Source of the DNA: JBBIQV01 sp964555285
Lineage (GTDB): Bacteria > Nitrospirota > Nitrospiria > Nitrospirales > Nitrospiraceae
DNA length: 64,000 bases
NCBI GenBank assembly: GCA_964555285.1
Contig: CAZKRM010000008.1
Span: 44,192-108,191 of the forward strand
Direction: 5' to 3'
A model generated the notes under the pieces. The model had not been told where the DNA came from. It did not search any database and saw only the letters and a program-made list of their open reading frames with translations. The position numbers and the translations under genes are program-made. Shown piece after piece: positions 34,016-42,718 of this stretch; positions within the stretch are counted from its first letter, which is position 1; the number at the start of each line of letters is the position of its first letter.

Positions 34016-35383
34016 ATGGTTGAAGTTCCAGTTAAGATCTATGTCGAGAAGCTCTTAAAGAAGGCTCGTGAGGCAGCGAAGCCACTGTCGCTGCTCTCCG
34101 GTCCGATCAAGAACAAGGCGTTGCACGCCATGGCCGACCGGCTGCTGGCGGATGAGGAGGCGATCCTGGCGGCTAATGAGCAGGATGTCGAGACGGTCGG
34201 CAAAACGATGGCAGGGGAGACGAGCAGGGATCGCGTCCGCGAAGCGGTGGCGCGCCTTCGTACGACCGCGGACGATGTGAAGGAGATGGTGGATCGACTG
34301 CGCCGAGTGGCGGACCTCCCTGATCCTGTCGGTGAAGTCACGGCACGTTGGGAGGAGCCGAACGGCATGCAGGTGAGTCGAGTGCGAGTGCCCATCGGGG
34401 TCATCGGAGTCATTTCAGAACTGAAACCGCTTACCACTGTCGAGGCGGTCGCGCTGTGCGTGAAGTCCGGCAACGTCTGCGTATTTCGCGGTGCGCCTGA
34501 ATGGGGCAAGACCCAACACGCAATCACGACCGGTCTGCGTGAGGCGTCGGAAGCGGCCGGCGTGCCGGTGGGCGCGCTCTCGTTTGTCGAGCGTCCTGAG
34601 AAAGAGGGGGCGATCGAGTTGATCCGCTCCGCGAAGGCGTTGGATGCCATCATCCCATGCGGCGGCCCTGGGTTGCGCAAGGTTGTGGTCGAGAGCGCGC
34701 GGATGCCGGTGCTGTGTGACGGAGGCGGCATCTCTCATCTCTATATCGATGAAGATGTGGATCTGCCTCTGGCGCAGAACATTGTGGTGAATTCCAAAGT
34801 GCAGAACGCTCCAGCGGCCAATGCTGCCGATACCCTGCTGGTTCACCAGGGCATCGCCCGGCCGCTCTTGCCGGCGCTGACGCTCCGGCTGCTGGACGAA
34901 TTCAAGGTGGAAGTCCTGGGGTGTCCCAAGACGGTCTCGCTGATGGGCCAGATGTCGATGAGCGGCCACAAAACGGTCAAGCTTGCGAGTGACGAAGACT
35001 GGGGCCGGCAATTCCAGTCCCCGACGATAGCGGTGAAGATGGTCGCGTCGATGGAGGAAGCTCTCGATCATATCGGCCGGTACGGGCCGAGTCAGACCGA
35101 CGTCATTGTGACGAAGAGCTACGCCGCCGCGATGCGGTTCACGCGTGAGGCGGATGCCGCCGCGGTGCTCGTGAACGCTTCTTCGCGCCTGCACGCGGGG
35201 GACACGTTCGGCTTCGGCGCAGATATTGGGATCGGCACGTCTCGGGTCTCTGCCAAGGGGCCGATCGGCCTCGAACAACTGACGTGCGAAAAGTACGTCG
35301 TCTTCGGGACGGGGCAACTGCGTCATCCCCACCCGGTACCGGTGACATACGAAGATGCAATCATGCTGAAGCGCCCCTCCTGA
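34016..35383 (+). CDS. Gamma-glutamyl phosphate reductase homologue lacking the catalytic cysteine
   Basis: 455 residues, ALDH superfamily, clearly ProA-like along its length (AMADRLLADEEAILAANEQD, then RVPIGVIGVISE, and GPIGLEQLTCEKYV). True ProA has its nucleophile in the block TQRPGVCNAxETLLVH. Here the block reads VQNAPAANAADTLLVH, with Ala268 (codon 34817-34819) in place of Cys and no other Cys nearby. The cofactor region is also altered (CGGPGLRK for RGGKGLI). Without this thiol the NADPH-dependent reduction of glutamyl phosphate should fail, so it may be a pseudoenzyme or have a new role. No proB is adjacent. I leave the symbol empty for this reason. Confidence 0.8.
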   Translation: MVEVPVKIYVEKLLKKAREAAKPLSLLSGPIKNKALHAMADRLLADEEAILAANEQDVETVGKTMAGETSRDRVREAVARLRTTADDVKEMVDRLRRVADLPDPVGEVTARWEEPNGMQVSRVRVPIGVIGVISELKPLTTVEAVALCVKSGNVCVFRGAPEWGKTQHAITTGLREASEAAGVPVGALSFVERPEKEGAIELIRSAKALDAIIPCGGPGLRKVVVESARMPVLCDGGGISHLYIDEDVDLPLAQNIVVNSKVQNAPAANAADTLLVHQGIARPLLPALTLRLLDEFKVEVLGCPKTVSLMGQMSMSGHKTVKLASDEDWGRQFQSPTIAVKMVASMEEALDHIGRYGPSQTDVIVTKSYAAAMRFTREADAAAVLVNASSRLHAGDTFGFGADIGIGTSRVSAKGPIGLEQLTCEKYVVFGTGQLRHPHPVPVTYEDAIMLKRPS

Positions 35384-35386
35384 GAA

Positions 35387-35452
35387 ATTGATCATTGACT
35401 CATTGCCGATTGCGTGATTTCTTCCAGTGAAGCAATGAGTCAATGACTCAAT
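35387..35452. repeat. Imperfect palindrome reaching the start codon of the methyltransferase gene
   Basis: ATTGATCATTGACTCATTGC (35387-35406) pairs with GCAATGAGTCAATGACTCAA and a final T (35432-35452), with one unpaired base. The ATG at 35451 is part of the right arm. Confidence 0.75.
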
Positions 35453-36641
35453 GGGACAATCCTCTTTGCAAGCGGCTCTCGATGATCACTTGAAGCGGTG
35501 GGGACTCCGGCATTTCGAGTCGGACGCCGCCTACTTTCAATGGCAACGAGCGACACTGTTTCCCGCTGATCTCACTTCGCTGACCCAACAAGTTGAGGTC
35601 AAGCACGCGCCGGGCGCCGGACCGGCGGACGATATTCTCTTCTACGATCTCACCGCCCAACCGCACATCGTGCCTGTCCTCTACAGTCAGCGCTACGATT
35701 ACTATCTCCAAATTGGTCCTCGTGTCGCCGAGCGAGTCGGGACTGCGCGTTCCATTCTCGACTTTGGATGCGGTGTCGGTATCCTGACGACCTTTTATGC
35801 CAAGCTGTTTCCGGATCGGACCGTAGTCGGCATCGATCGCTCACCGGCTTCCATCGCCTGCGCAACAGAGAAAGCGAAGGAGTTGGGTCTTATCAATGTC
35901 CGGTTTGAGTGTCTGGACCTCGACCTGGCCGATCTCCACGGTTCCTACGATCTGATCGTCGCCACGCATGCGCTGGTTCAAGCCGAACAGGACCCGGGTA
36001 TTCCGAGTCGCAGTTGGAATACCTACGAGCGTGCCTGCGACGGTCGGCAACAAACCGACTTTGAGCAGCGAACAGGGATCGGCACTCGGCTCAATCGGCT
36101 GGTCGCCGCGCTCTCTCCAGTAGGGCGCATAATCGTGTTTGAAAAGACCCGCCGGTCGGCGAGGCGAGTGCCGTTGCAACGGGCCTTGGCGGCACGAGGT
36201 CTTGGCCTGATCGAGCAGCCGGAGTTGATTCGATACCTTCTAGTCGAAGAAGTGGCCGATGATGGACCGTTCTACGTGTTGAGTAGAGGAGTGCCGGGCA
36301 CGCTTGACTGGGATGAATCGCCGGAGCCCGATGAAGGCACCCCCTTTGATCGTACGACGCTGCACACTCGACCGAGCAATCCTGACGCGCCGCTCTATGA
36401 GAACCATTGGCCTTCCGCACAACAGGTCTGGGAACAGCTTCAAGACAAGCACCTCCTCAAGGAGACCACTCGCCAAGAACCGGATGGCCGCCAGCTCCAC
36501 GTCGAACTCGGCACGTCGGACGGCGTTGCCTATCTCTATGTGGCCAACACCTTCGATCAGCGGCAGCTCGTGATCGTTGAACAAGCTCGCGCATTGATGC
36601 TCGAAAAGTACTATCGGGAAATCATTGGTGGGGCGGGATAG
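35451..36641 (+). CDS. SAM-dependent methyltransferase (class I), unknown substrate
   Basis: 396 residues. Motif I is ILDFGCGVGILTTFYA (about 101-116), with VVGIDRSPASIACA as motif II and DLIVATHAL as the motif IV strand. The ~95 N-terminal and ~200 C-terminal residues are not familiar. There is no ribosome-binding site before ATG 35451; the start sits in a palindrome, so the true start could be elsewhere or translation could be weak. Downstream lies the ParE toxin on the other strand. Substrate cannot be predicted. Confidence 0.75.
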   Translation: MGQSSLQAALDDHLKRWGLRHFESDAAYFQWQRATLFPADLTSLTQQVEVKHAPGAGPADDILFYDLTAQPHIVPVLYSQRYDYYLQIGPRVAERVGTARSILDFGCGVGILTTFYAKLFPDRTVVGIDRSPASIACATEKAKELGLINVRFECLDLDLADLHGSYDLIVATHALVQAEQDPGIPSRSWNTYERACDGRQQTDFEQRTGIGTRLNRLVAALSPVGRIIVFEKTRRSARRVPLQRALAARGLGLIEQPELIRYLLVEEVADDGPFYVLSRGVPGTLDWDESPEPDEGTPFDRTTLHTRPSNPDAPLYENHWPSAQQVWEQLQDKHLLKETTRQEPDGRQLHVELGTSDGVAYLYVANTFDQRQLVIVEQARALMLEKYYREIIGGAG

Positions 36642-36658
36642 CCAGTCAACAGCCCCGT

Positions 36659-37039
36659 TCACTGAGGACCTAAGCCCGCCCAGCGCCGCGAGAGGGGCCT
36701 GGCGCTAGTCGCCTTGCTAGAGCTAGCCGCCGATGTCCCCGGCTCGCGGCGGACGAGGGCGAGCTTATATCGGGCGCCGTGCACGACTCGAGGAATGAGG
36801 ACTTCGTTGTCCTGCACGAGATAAACGATCCGATACCCTCTGAAGATCACCTCTGGAAGGTCTGGGCGATTGAACTCGGGAACGATTCGACCGATGTGGG
36901 GTGTCTTAAAGAGCGTCCCAGCAGATTCAACGATGCGGTCAACGAACGTGATCGCATGAAGGACGGAGTCGCGGGCGATAAAGTCTTCGATGTCCTGAAG
37001 ATCGTTCCCGGCAGTCAGCGACCAGCGGACTTGCGCCAT
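36659..37039 (-). CDS. ParE/RelE-family toxin
   Basis: 126 residues. The core (MAQVRWSLTAGNDLQDIEDF, then FRGYRIVYLVQDNEVLIPRVVHGAR split as YRIVYLV and VVHGAR) matches ParE toxins, which block gyrase or cut mRNA. Length exceeds the usual ~100 because of a Ser/Ala-rich tail after VVHGARYKLAL. The gene overlaps its antitoxin by 25 bp, the standard antitoxin-first order. Confidence 0.82.
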   Translation of the reverse strand: MAQVRWSLTAGNDLQDIEDFIARDSVLHAITFVDRIVESAGTLFKTPHIGRIVPEFNRPDLPEVIFRGYRIVYLVQDNEVLIPRVVHGARYKLALVRREPGTSAASSSKATSARPLSRRWAGLGPQ

Positions 37040-37212
37040 CGCGCGATTCTTTTTTTCAGCTCTTCATGGGTAGGAACCCGTCCCTCCGCCACATCCTGAA
37101 GGCCCTTCTCCACCTGCTGCTTGAAGAACAACTCCTCCATGATCACGCCGGTCGTGACATCGTCAGGCAGTTTTTTGATCAACTCCAGCGCTTCGGCTTT
37201 GGCCTTCGCCAT
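37015..37212 (-). CDS. Antitoxin of the ParE-type locus
   Basis: 65 residues (MAKAKAEALELIKKLPDDVT, later EELFFKQQVEKGLQDVAEGR and THEELKKRIARW). It matches small RelB/ParD-type antitoxins that pair with ParE; the C-terminal helix should wrap the toxin. The gene precedes and overlaps the toxin. Whether the N-terminus binds DNA cannot be told. Confidence 0.78.
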   Translation of the reverse strand: MAKAKAEALELIKKLPDDVTTGVIMEELFFKQQVEKGLQDVAEGRVPTHEELKKRIARWRKSAGR

Positions 37213-37461
37213 GCGTCCCTCCTCTCACCGTAATTCTGTCGCTTAGGCTCTGCCCAGATGCTCGAAAAGCAAGTCCGCCATGGCCTATAGCTGATGCGGG
37301 GAAGAAATGGCGTCTCTCGTGAAACGAGAAGCGTATCTCGCGAGCCAGCACGATCACCGCTTGCGAGCGACGAGAGACGAACGACGCTTCACGAAGAATG
37401 GGCCGCCACGCGCCGGGAAATGGTTCCGGGCCTGGCGTCGTTTGTGTTCTATCCTTCCCGT

Positions 37462-37782
37462 TCAGCTGGCTTTCGCGGTGACGAGCAGTTTCACATGCGC
37501 CTTTTTCTGAAGGGCTCTCACGATGCCAAAAAAGTTTTCCGTACTCGGGTTGCCGCGCGGAGCCAACATCCGATGCAAACTCTTGCTTGGCTTCTTGAGC
37601 GTCGCGGCGAGGTCTTCAAACCCGACGGTCGCGTTGACGAGATCCCGCAGGATCGCCTTGCCCACCGTAGTATCGCCTGCAAAATACGCATTGAGCGCCT
37701 CGGTGAAGAGGGCCTCGCGAAATCGCGGGTCGCGTTGCACGCGTGCCGCGACCGTATTTTTGAATTCCCGTGTGAGTGCCAT
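37462..37782 (-). CDS. HigA-type antitoxin (XRE-like, addiction module antidote)
   Basis: 106 residues with a helix-turn-helix near the middle (FEDLAATLKKPSKSLHRML). The sequence fits the antidote family that follows Gp49-like HigB toxins (TIGR02684 type). The partner toxin, just upstream on the same strand, has lost its N-terminal half, so this antitoxin is probably an orphan survivor. Confidence 0.75.
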   Translation of the reverse strand: MALTREFKNTVAARVQRDPRFREALFTEALNAYFAGDTTVGKAILRDLVNATVGFEDLAATLKKPSKSLHRMLAPRGNPSTENFFGIVRALQKKAHVKLLVTAKAS

Positions 37783-37800
37783 ACGTGCCTCCCCTATGTG

Positions 37801-38013
37801 TTACATCTTGTTCTTACTCTTGCGACGACGGTAGTCGGCCCAGCGCTCTTTCGCCGTCTCGATGGCCTGTTGTTGGCGTTGTTTCGTACTGCCACCCAGG
37901 AGTATCACGAGGCGATCGCCGTCCTTGCCGAAATAAATCCGGTACCCTGGTCCGGCATCAATGCTGACTGGTGAATGTTGAGTAGCTCGGACGAGCGACG
38001 AACAACGCTTCAC
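37801..38013 (-). pseudogene. Truncated HigB/Gp49-like RelE-family toxin
   Basis: From about 37960 down, the frame reads DAGPGYRIYFGKDGDRLVIL and LLGGSTKQ, then AKERWADYRRRK, which is the C-terminal half of the killer-protein family (YGPGYRVYF...GG.K..Q..DI..A). The family's N-terminal ~55 residues are missing; the preceding bases (37975-38040) belong to a repeat-like intergenic stretch. The remaining ~53 residues lack half the fold, so it is inactive. Confidence 0.72.
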
Positions 38014-38170
38014 GAAAGACGGGCAAAGAAGGGCCGGACCGCCACGCGCCGCGAAATGTTGGATTGCGAGACTGCCTGATCCTCAAGCATTCTGTATCTG
38101 CCAGGAAAGCTCGCAAAGATGGCTCTGAGAGGTACCGCGAGCGTAGCCGAGGGCATTCGTACTCCTCCCT

Positions 38171-38198
38171 TTGCAAGCCAAGGGGCTGAGGCTATAAT
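38171..38198 (+). promoter_or_regulatory. Promoter of hicBA placed almost at the start codon
   Basis: TTGCAA (38171-38176), 16-bp spacer, TATAAT (38193-38198). ATG 38205 is only six bases after the -10, so transcription would begin at or next to the ATG: a leaderless mRNA. Confidence 0.5.
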
Positions 38199-38204
38199 GG
38201 AAGC

Positions 38205-38396
38205 ATGGAATCGATCAAATACATCTACTGGCAGGACAACAATCAGTGGCTTGGTTATCTCCATGACTACCCTGATTACTGGACGCAGGGGGAGTCCCTC
38301 GAAGACCTACAGTCCAATCTTCGCGACCTGTACCGCGATCTGACCAGCGGCGAAATCCCAGGGGTCCGCAAGCTCGCTGAGCTGACGCTTCGGTGA
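38205..38396 (+). CDS. hicB: HicB-like antitoxin
   Basis: 63 residues (YIYWQDNNQWLGYLHDYPDY, then TQGESLEDLQSNLRDLYRDL), a short HicB-type partial RNase H fold that masks HicA. It is of the short kind without an added DNA-binding domain. No ribosome-binding site is present; the -10 element ends six bases before the start. Its stop overlaps the hicA GTG (GTGA). Antitoxin-first order. Confidence 0.88.
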   Translation: MESIKYIYWQDNNQWLGYLHDYPDYWTQGESLEDLQSNLRDLYRDLTSGEIPGVRKLAELTLR

Positions 38397-38572
38397 AGCG
38401 CAAGGACCTCATCCGGCGGCTCGAAGCTGCTGGCTGTGTACTGGTTCGACACGGCGGGAAGCACGATTGGTATCACAATCCCACCACGAAGATCTCTCAA
38501 CCCATTCCCCGGCACACCGAGATCAATGAACGCCTCGCGAAGCGCATTCTGAAGATGTTGGGCAATCCCTAA
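38393..38572 (+). CDS. hicA: HicA mRNA interferase toxin
   Basis: 59 residues from a GTG start that overlaps the hicB stop. It has KRKDLIRRLEAAGCVLVRHG, then GKHDWYHNP with the catalytic His region and the PIPRHTEIN motif, all typical of the HicA dsRBD-like fold. It should cleave mRNA when unbound. It appears intact, so this is the one clearly complete HicAB pair here. Confidence 0.9.
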   Translation: MKRKDLIRRLEAAGCVLVRHGGKHDWYHNPTTKISQPIPRHTEINERLAKRILKMLGNP

Positions 38573-38596
38573 TTCGCGCGACACAAAGCGCGAATT
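38571..38596 (+). terminator. Perfect hairpin after hicA
   Basis: AATTCGCGC (38571-38579), 8-nt loop, GCGCGAATT (38588-38596); it begins at the last bases of the hicA stop. The downstream T run is weak. Confidence 0.5.
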
Positions 38597-38691
38597 CTTG
38601 ATCAGCGTTCTTACTCCCTCATCTCTTCCCGCCCTTGAATATCCTTCTTCCACCCCCGTACAATACTCACTCTCATAGCCCAACCCCTTGG

Positions 38692-38716
38692 CATTCTGGA
38701 AGTTTCGGAATGCCCG
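38692..38716. promoter_or_regulatory. Inverted repeat before the radical SAM cluster
   Basis: GGCATTC (38692-38698), 11-nt gap, GAATGCC (38710-38716), 21 bp upstream of ATG 38738. It may be an operator or a leader hairpin; function unknown. Confidence 0.35.
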
Positions 38717-38737
38717 GCCGATAGAGGAGCCGCCTTC

Positions 38738-40642
38738 ATGCGCGTAGAGTATTCGAAGGGCGAACGGGCATCCAGAGAACTCATCCTGCTCCATCGCCAG
38801 ACCTCGGATGCCGCCGGCGGCCGGAAGATGAAGGTCATGCTGATCTTCCCGCCGGACTGGTTCCCGTCCGAACCCTATCTCAGCCTTCCCTCCCTCACCG
38901 CCGTCCTCCGGCAAGCCGGGCATACCGTCATCCAGAAAGACATCAACCTCGAGATGTACGATTGGTACTTCAGCGAGGACTTTCTCAAGAAAGTGCTGCG
39001 TCGTGTGCCGCAACAGTTAGATCGCCTGCGCAAGCTCGCGAAGAAACGCGAGCTCGAAGAATGGGAAACCGATGTGCAACTGGCCCTCTGCGACCTGACG
39101 CGGCAGCGCATCGACGAGTTGATCAAGAAGGCGGAGAAGGCGAAGGCGATCATCCGCGGCGAGACGTTCTACGATATCGATCAGCTGGAGTGGGCGATCA
39201 ACGTCTTCCGTGAAGTCACCGCCACGATCTCGATGGTCTATGCCCCGGCGCGGATCTGCATGCCGCCGATGGAGACGAATCTGTCCTACAAGGTCTTCGT
39301 GTCGTCCGAAGTGTTGGACGCGGTGAACGATACGCAGGTGAACGTGTATCGCGACGTGTTCGAGCATCTGGTGAAGCCGGCGATCGAACAGGAACAGCCG
39401 GACGTGGTTGGCATCTCGATCGTGTTGCAGCAGCAGATGTTCTCTTCCATGACCTTCTGTGCCCTCATCAAGCAGCACTTTCCGCACATTCATGTGACGA
39501 TCGGCGGCAACACGGTGACGCGGCTGCGCGATGCGCTGCCGCGGTCGCCGCTGTTCCAATACTTCGACAGTGCCGTGGCCTATGAAGGGGAGACGGCTTT
39601 CCTGCAACTCGTCGAGACGGTGGGGGCCAAGCGTGAGTTGTCCGGCGTGCCGAACCTGATGTATCGCGATGCGACCGGTGTCCACACGTCGGTCTTGAGT
39701 CATGCCGAGGATATGGCCTCGTTGCCGCCGCCGGACTTCGATGGCCTGCCGCTGGAGAAATACTTCACGCCGGAAAAAATGTTGCCCTACCTCGCGACGC
39801 GCGGGTGCTACTGGGGCCGCTGCGAGTTTTGCGACCATGGCGAAGGCTATACGGCGGGGTATCGCACCAAGAAGATCGAGCAGGTCGTCGAGGAGATCGG
39901 GCACCTGAAGGCCAAGTACCGGACGCGGCACTTCCACTTCACCGATGAATCCTATCCTCCGGCGCTCTTTCGCAAGTTGACGCGCCGCTTGGTCGACACC
40001 AAGATGGATATTCTGTGGACCACGCACATGCGGTTCGAAAAGAGTTTGCTGGAGCAGTCCGTGTGGGAGGATGCCCGAGATTCCGGCTGCCGCTATCTCC
40101 ATTTCGGCTACGAGTCGGGAAACGAGCGTGTATTGAAGCTGATGGACAAGGCGACAACGATCGAGGTGATCCGGCGTAGTCTGCAGTTGTCGGCCGGTGT
40201 CGGGATCTGGAACCACTGCATGGGTTTCTTCGGATTTCCCGGCGAGACCCGCGAGGAAGCCTGGTCCTCCGTTCAATTCCTGGAGGACAACAAGGAGTTG
40301 GTCCATTCGATCGGCTTCGGCACCTTCGACCTCGGCAAGCACAACCCCGTGGCGAAGAATCCGGAGCGGTGGGGCGTCACGGCGTACAAGAACCCCGAAT
40401 GGGATTTAGCGTTGGACTATTACTTTACCGTCAAGCAAGGGCTGAGCGTCGAAGAAGCCGAGCGGGTCTTCGAAGAGTTCGAGCGCAACCACTACCCCGG
40501 CTGGGACCTGCGCCTGTTCATCCGCGAATACATCTTCCTGTACATCTGCCGGTTCGGGCTGAGCAAACTTCCAGAGTTGCAGTTCAATCCGGATCGTGTG
40601 GGCGCCGGTACGTCCTCCACCATCGAAGCGAAAGTGTGCTGA
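38738..40642 (+). CDS. B12-binding-domain radical SAM protein (paralogue 1)
   Basis: 634 residues. AGAGGAG eight bases before ATG 38738 supports this start over ATG 38828. An N-terminal B12-like domain (KVMLIFPPDW ... LPSLTAVLRQAGH; DVVGISIVLQQQ; VTIGGNTVTR) is interrupted by a ~150-residue helical insertion. The radical SAM domain starts PYLATRGCYWGRCEFCDHG, a CX4CX2C cluster motif rather than CX3CX2C, followed by HFTDESYPP and FGYESGNERVL. Such enzymes often methylate unactivated carbons or rearrange rings. No substrate is suggested by neighbours. It lies 2 bp before its paralogue, so they are co-translated. Confidence 0.85.
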   Translation: MRVEYSKGERASRELILLHRQTSDAAGGRKMKVMLIFPPDWFPSEPYLSLPSLTAVLRQAGHTVIQKDINLEMYDWYFSEDFLKKVLRRVPQQLDRLRKLAKKRELEEWETDVQLALCDLTRQRIDELIKKAEKAKAIIRGETFYDIDQLEWAINVFREVTATISMVYAPARICMPPMETNLSYKVFVSSEVLDAVNDTQVNVYRDVFEHLVKPAIEQEQPDVVGISIVLQQQMFSSMTFCALIKQHFPHIHVTIGGNTVTRLRDALPRSPLFQYFDSAVAYEGETAFLQLVETVGAKRELSGVPNLMYRDATGVHTSVLSHAEDMASLPPPDFDGLPLEKYFTPEKMLPYLATRGCYWGRCEFCDHGEGYTAGYRTKKIEQVVEEIGHLKAKYRTRHFHFTDESYPPALFRKLTRRLVDTKMDILWTTHMRFEKSLLEQSVWEDARDSGCRYLHFGYESGNERVLKLMDKATTIEVIRRSLQLSAGVGIWNHCMGFFGFPGETREEAWSSVQFLEDNKELVHSIGFGTFDLGKHNPVAKNPERWGVTAYKNPEWDLALDYYFTVKQGLSVEEAERVFEEFERNHYPGWDLRLFIREYIFLYICRFGLSKLPELQFNPDRVGAGTSSTIEAKVC

Positions 40643-40644
40643 AC

Positions 40645-42609
40645 ATGGCTTCCGGACTCGTCCAAATCGGCGGGCTGGCCTCGGCGAGGAATGGGACCAG
40701 ACGCACGTCCAAAGTCATGCTGCTGTTCCCGCCGGAGTGGGTGCCGACGGCGCCGTACCTGGCGCTGCCGTCGCTGACGGCGGTGCTGCGCGAGGCCGGG
40801 CATCAGGTCGTCCAGAAAGACGTCAACATCGAGATGTACGACCACTTCTTCAGCGACTCGTTCTTGATCTGGGCCAAGGCGCGGCAGGGCATGCGGCTCA
40901 AGGCGCTGGAGGAGAAAGAAAAGTCCGGTTGGCTGACGGAACAGGAAGTGGACCAGAAAGCCTGCTTGGCACAGGTGGCCGCGATCGATGTGTTCGATCT
41001 CGCTGAACGGGCGGAGCAGGCGAAACACGTGGTTCGCGGTCAGGCGTTCTATGAGGCCGACCAGCTGGAATGGGCGCTCAATACGTTCCGTGAGGCGATG
41101 CAGTACATTTCGGTTGCCTACTATCCCGCTTCCCTCGTGTTCTATCCGATGGAGAGCAATCTCGGCTACCGTCCCGGCGTCTCACGGGAAGTCTTCGCCT
41201 GCCTGGACGACGAACAGGTGAACGTCTATCGCGATATCTGCAATCAACTGGTCTTGCCGGCGATCAGCAAAGAGAAGCCGGATGTGGTCGGAGTCTCCAT
41301 CGGCACGCAGATGCAACTGCTGGCGGGATTTACATTGTCCAAGATGATCAAGGAAACGTTCCCGAACGTGCATGTGGTCGTCGGCGGAAACGTGATTACC
41401 CGCTTACAAGAAGAACTGCCGCACCACGAACGATTCTTTACCGAGGTTTTCGATTCGGCGATTCTCTTTGAAGGTGAGCATGCGCTGCTCTGGCTGATCG
41501 AGGCGTTAAATGGCGAGCGGGAATTCTCTGCGGTGCCCAATCTCATGTACCGCGATGGGCAGAACGGCATCCGCCTCAACCAGGAAGTATTTACGGAAAA
41601 AACGACGGCGCTGCCGCTGCCGGACTTTGATGGGCTGCCGCTGGATCACTATTTCGTGCCGGAACGGATCATCCCCTACCTCGCCACGCGCGGCTGCTAC
41701 TGGGGCCGCTGCACGTTCTGCGATCACGGCCAAGGCTACTTCGATCAATATCGAGGGATGGCGGCCAATCAGGTCATCGAGCAGATCAAGGCGCTACGGG
41801 ATAAGTATCACTGCCGCCACTTCCTGTTCTCCGATGAGTCCTATCCACCGGCGCTCTTGAAGAAGGTGACGCAGATGCTCGTCGATCAGAACGTCGGCAT
41901 CAAGTGGACGACGCTGATCCGCTTCGAAGAGTCGCTCCAAGACCCGGAGATCTGGACGCTCGCGGCGAAGTCCGGATGCTGCACGCTGTACTACGGGATG
42001 GAGTCGGCCAACGAGCGCGTGCTGAACCTCATGGACAAGCACGCGAAGACGAGTGTGATCCAGAATAATTTGGATCAAGCCGCCAAGGCCGGCATCTGGA
42101 ATCACGTGATGGCGTTCTATGGCTTCCCCGGCGAAACTCGCGACGAGGCGTTAGAGACGCGCCGATTTATCCTCGACAACCAGCCGGCGATCCACTCCGT
42201 GGAGCTGTTCTATTTCGTCGCCTACCGGCACACGCCGATGGTCCGCAACCCGGACAAGTTCGGCATCACGATCCACAAGCAGAAGGAGTACGATCTGCCG
42301 CTGGATTACTACTACACGCTGAACGAGCCGGGCGGGATCTCCTGTTTGGATGCGATGCAGCTCTGCGAGGAGTTTTATCGGAATGACTTCCAGCCCTGGG
42401 CCGTGCGGGTAAACGCCCGGGAACACGTGTTCCTCTATATTTCGAAGTTCGGCACGAATCGACTCCCACAGATTTATGCGCAGCGGAAAGAAGGCGCGGT
42501 CGCGGCGACCGACAGTGTCTCAGGGCTGGTGACCTGGCCGGTGGCGTTGGGTGAAGGAGAGGATGGGAAGGAAGGGATGACGCGCGTGGTCAGCCACTCT
42601 GTTTCGTGA
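40645..42609 (+). CDS. B12-binding-domain radical SAM protein (paralogue 2)
   Basis: 654 residues from ATG 40645. It matches paralogue 1 along its whole length with the same inserted helical region (WAKARQGMRLKALEEKEK ...), the same CX4CX2C motif GCYWGRCTFCDHGQG and FSDESYPPALLKK. The two form a tandem duplication that has diverged, suggesting two successive or heteromeric steps. The C-terminus has a ~35-residue acidic/low-complexity tail absent from paralogue 1. Function is unknown. Confidence 0.85.
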   Translation: MASGLVQIGGLASARNGTRRTSKVMLLFPPEWVPTAPYLALPSLTAVLREAGHQVVQKDVNIEMYDHFFSDSFLIWAKARQGMRLKALEEKEKSGWLTEQEVDQKACLAQVAAIDVFDLAERAEQAKHVVRGQAFYEADQLEWALNTFREAMQYISVAYYPASLVFYPMESNLGYRPGVSREVFACLDDEQVNVYRDICNQLVLPAISKEKPDVVGVSIGTQMQLLAGFTLSKMIKETFPNVHVVVGGNVITRLQEELPHHERFFTEVFDSAILFEGEHALLWLIEALNGEREFSAVPNLMYRDGQNGIRLNQEVFTEKTTALPLPDFDGLPLDHYFVPERIIPYLATRGCYWGRCTFCDHGQGYFDQYRGMAANQVIEQIKALRDKYHCRHFLFSDESYPPALLKKVTQMLVDQNVGIKWTTLIRFEESLQDPEIWTLAAKSGCCTLYYGMESANERVLNLMDKHAKTSVIQNNLDQAAKAGIWNHVMAFYGFPGETRDEALETRRFILDNQPAIHSVELFYFVAYRHTPMVRNPDKFGITIHKQKEYDLPLDYYYTLNEPGGISCLDAMQLCEEFYRNDFQPWAVRVNAREHVFLYISKFGTNRLPQIYAQRKEGAVAATDSVSGLVTWPVALGEGEDGKEGMTRVVSHSVS

Positions 42610-42718
42610 AGCGTCGTGCGTGAAGCGCTGACCGGTCCGTCGATTGATTCATTGCTTCATCGGATCATTGCTTCAATGGTGCAATGGATCATTCGTCAAT
42701 CGTCTTGCGAGATACGCT
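42610..42718. repeat. Intergenic repeat of the CATTG family
   Basis: CATTGCTTCA occurs at 42650-42659 and 42666-42675, inside a stretch of alternating ATTG/CAAT blocks (42641-42700) related to those at 33920 and 35387. GAAGCG.. and CGCTTC blocks lie at its ends (42607 and 42715). Confidence 0.6.

Noticed and set aside
39017..40342. 441-codon minus-strand open frame
   Set aside because: Antisense to the first B12-radical SAM gene; composition (many His, Arg, Gln, Asp) is typical of a mirrored reading frame.
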